The notes under the pieces were generated by a model. That model worked only from the letters and a program-made list of their open reading frames with translations, was not told where the DNA came from and made no database searches. Below, in pieces: positions 23,929 to 24,304 of a stretch of DNA of 24,304 nucleotides; the stretch's first letter is position 1, and every line of letters starts with the position of its first letter. A program made the translations under genes and the position numbers. Origin of the DNA: JAEUPI01 sp044222685 (GTDB taxonomy: Bacteria; Pseudomonadota; Gammaproteobacteria; Burkholderiales; Burkholderiaceae_C); contig JBGAMU010000061.1 of the NCBI GenBank assembly GCA_044222685.1, forward strand, positions 1-24,304, in the 5' to 3' direction.

Positions 23929-24304
23929 TCAGCCGCCGAAGCCCATCGTCCGGGGCAGCCACAGGCCGATCGACGGCACGTAGGTCAGGATCACCAGGCT
24001 GCCCAGCAGCGGAAACAGCCACGGCAGGATCGCCATCGTCGTGCGCTCCACACTGAGCTTGGCCACGCGGGCCAGCACGAACAGCACCATGCCCATCGGC
24101 GGGTGCAGCAGCCCGATCATCAGGTTGAGCACCATCACCAGCCCGAAGTGCACCGGGTCGATGCCGAGCTGGCGCGCGATCGGCAGCAGGATCGGCACCA
24201 GGATCGTGATGGCCGCGGTCGGCTCGAGGAAGCAGCCGACGAACAGCATCAGCACGTTGGCCAGCAGCAGGAAGACCCACGGCTGCTTGGTGAAGGCCAG
24301 CACC
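23929..24304 (-). CDS. dctM: TRAP transporter large permease (DctM type), C-terminal part only
   Basis: The N-terminal part lies beyond the window; about 125 C-terminal residues are seen. Hydrophobic helices include FLLLANVLMLFVGCFLEPTA and LGSLVILTYVPSIGLWLP. The DctM hallmarks EPTAAITILVPILLPIA, GIDPVHFGLVMVLNLMIGLLHPPMG and LFVLARVA are present. DctM moves an organic or sugar acid inward using the sodium gradient with a periplasmic DctP and a small DctQ subunit, presumably encoded just upstream. The short spacing to the dehydratase gene shows that uptake and breakdown are co-transcribed. Confidence 0.93.
   Translation of the reverse strand, partial: VLAFTKQPWVFLLLANVLMLFVGCFLEPTAAITILVPILLPIARQLGIDPVHFGLVMVLNLMIGLLHPPMGMVLFVLARVAKLSVERTTMAILPWLFPLLGSLVILTYVPSIGLWLPRTMGFGG

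Overview
The window is GC-rich and densely packed, with long spurious ORFs opposite real genes, GTG starts and stop/start overlaps. Gene content (HAAT-family ABC transporter, TRAP transporter, TetR and Crp/Fnr regulators, RND efflux pair, secreted methyltransferase-fold protein) suggests a betaproteobacterium of the order Burkholderiales, perhaps the Rubrivivax/Leptothrix/Methylibium group. This placement is inferred from protein style and repeat style, not from a marker gene. I see no rRNA, tRNA, CRISPR array, insertion sequence or phage gene.

Region 1 (1-10484) looks like one substrate-specific catabolic unit. A divergent TetR-family regulator (9792-10484, +) faces a nine-gene minus-strand run: an FAH-family hydrolase, an alpha/beta hydrolase, two tandem paralogous amidohydrolases, then a complete branched-chain-amino-acid-type ABC transporter in the order livH, livM, substrate-binding protein, livG, livF (livF runs off the window). 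A perfect 8-bp-arm palindrome lies between tetR and the FAH gene. Two palindromic intergenic repeats sit inside the transporter part. The substrate is unknown. This is the best candidate for an undescribed system: sensor, importer and four hydrolytic enzymes in one cluster.

Region 2 (10498-14059) holds a Crp/Fnr regulator of Dnr type with an Fnr-like box in front of it, a two-gene overlapping unit (exported methyltransferase-fold protein, then a mannitol dehydrogenase/fructuronate reductase-family enzyme), and an 84-residue hypothetical protein. Region 3 (14296-18663, +) is an efflux pair of lipoprotein adaptor and RND pump without an outer-membrane channel gene. A 62-residue membrane-anchored protein follows on the other strand.

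Region 4 (19040-24304, -) is a sugar-acid catabolic operon: TRAP large permease (cut by the window edge), enolase-superfamily sugar acid dehydratase, short-chain dehydrogenase, FAH-family hydrolase, an AP2-like predicted DNA-binding protein, and an altronate/galactarate dehydratase-type enzyme, ending in a strong hairpin. The dehydratase, dehydrogenase and hydrolase match the logic of the non-phosphorylating L-fuconate/L-rhamnonate route, in which a 2,4-diketo-3-deoxy acid is cleaved to pyruvate and a small acid. The AP2-like gene inside this operon is the oddest neighbour. No gene-free stretch exceeds about 240 bases.
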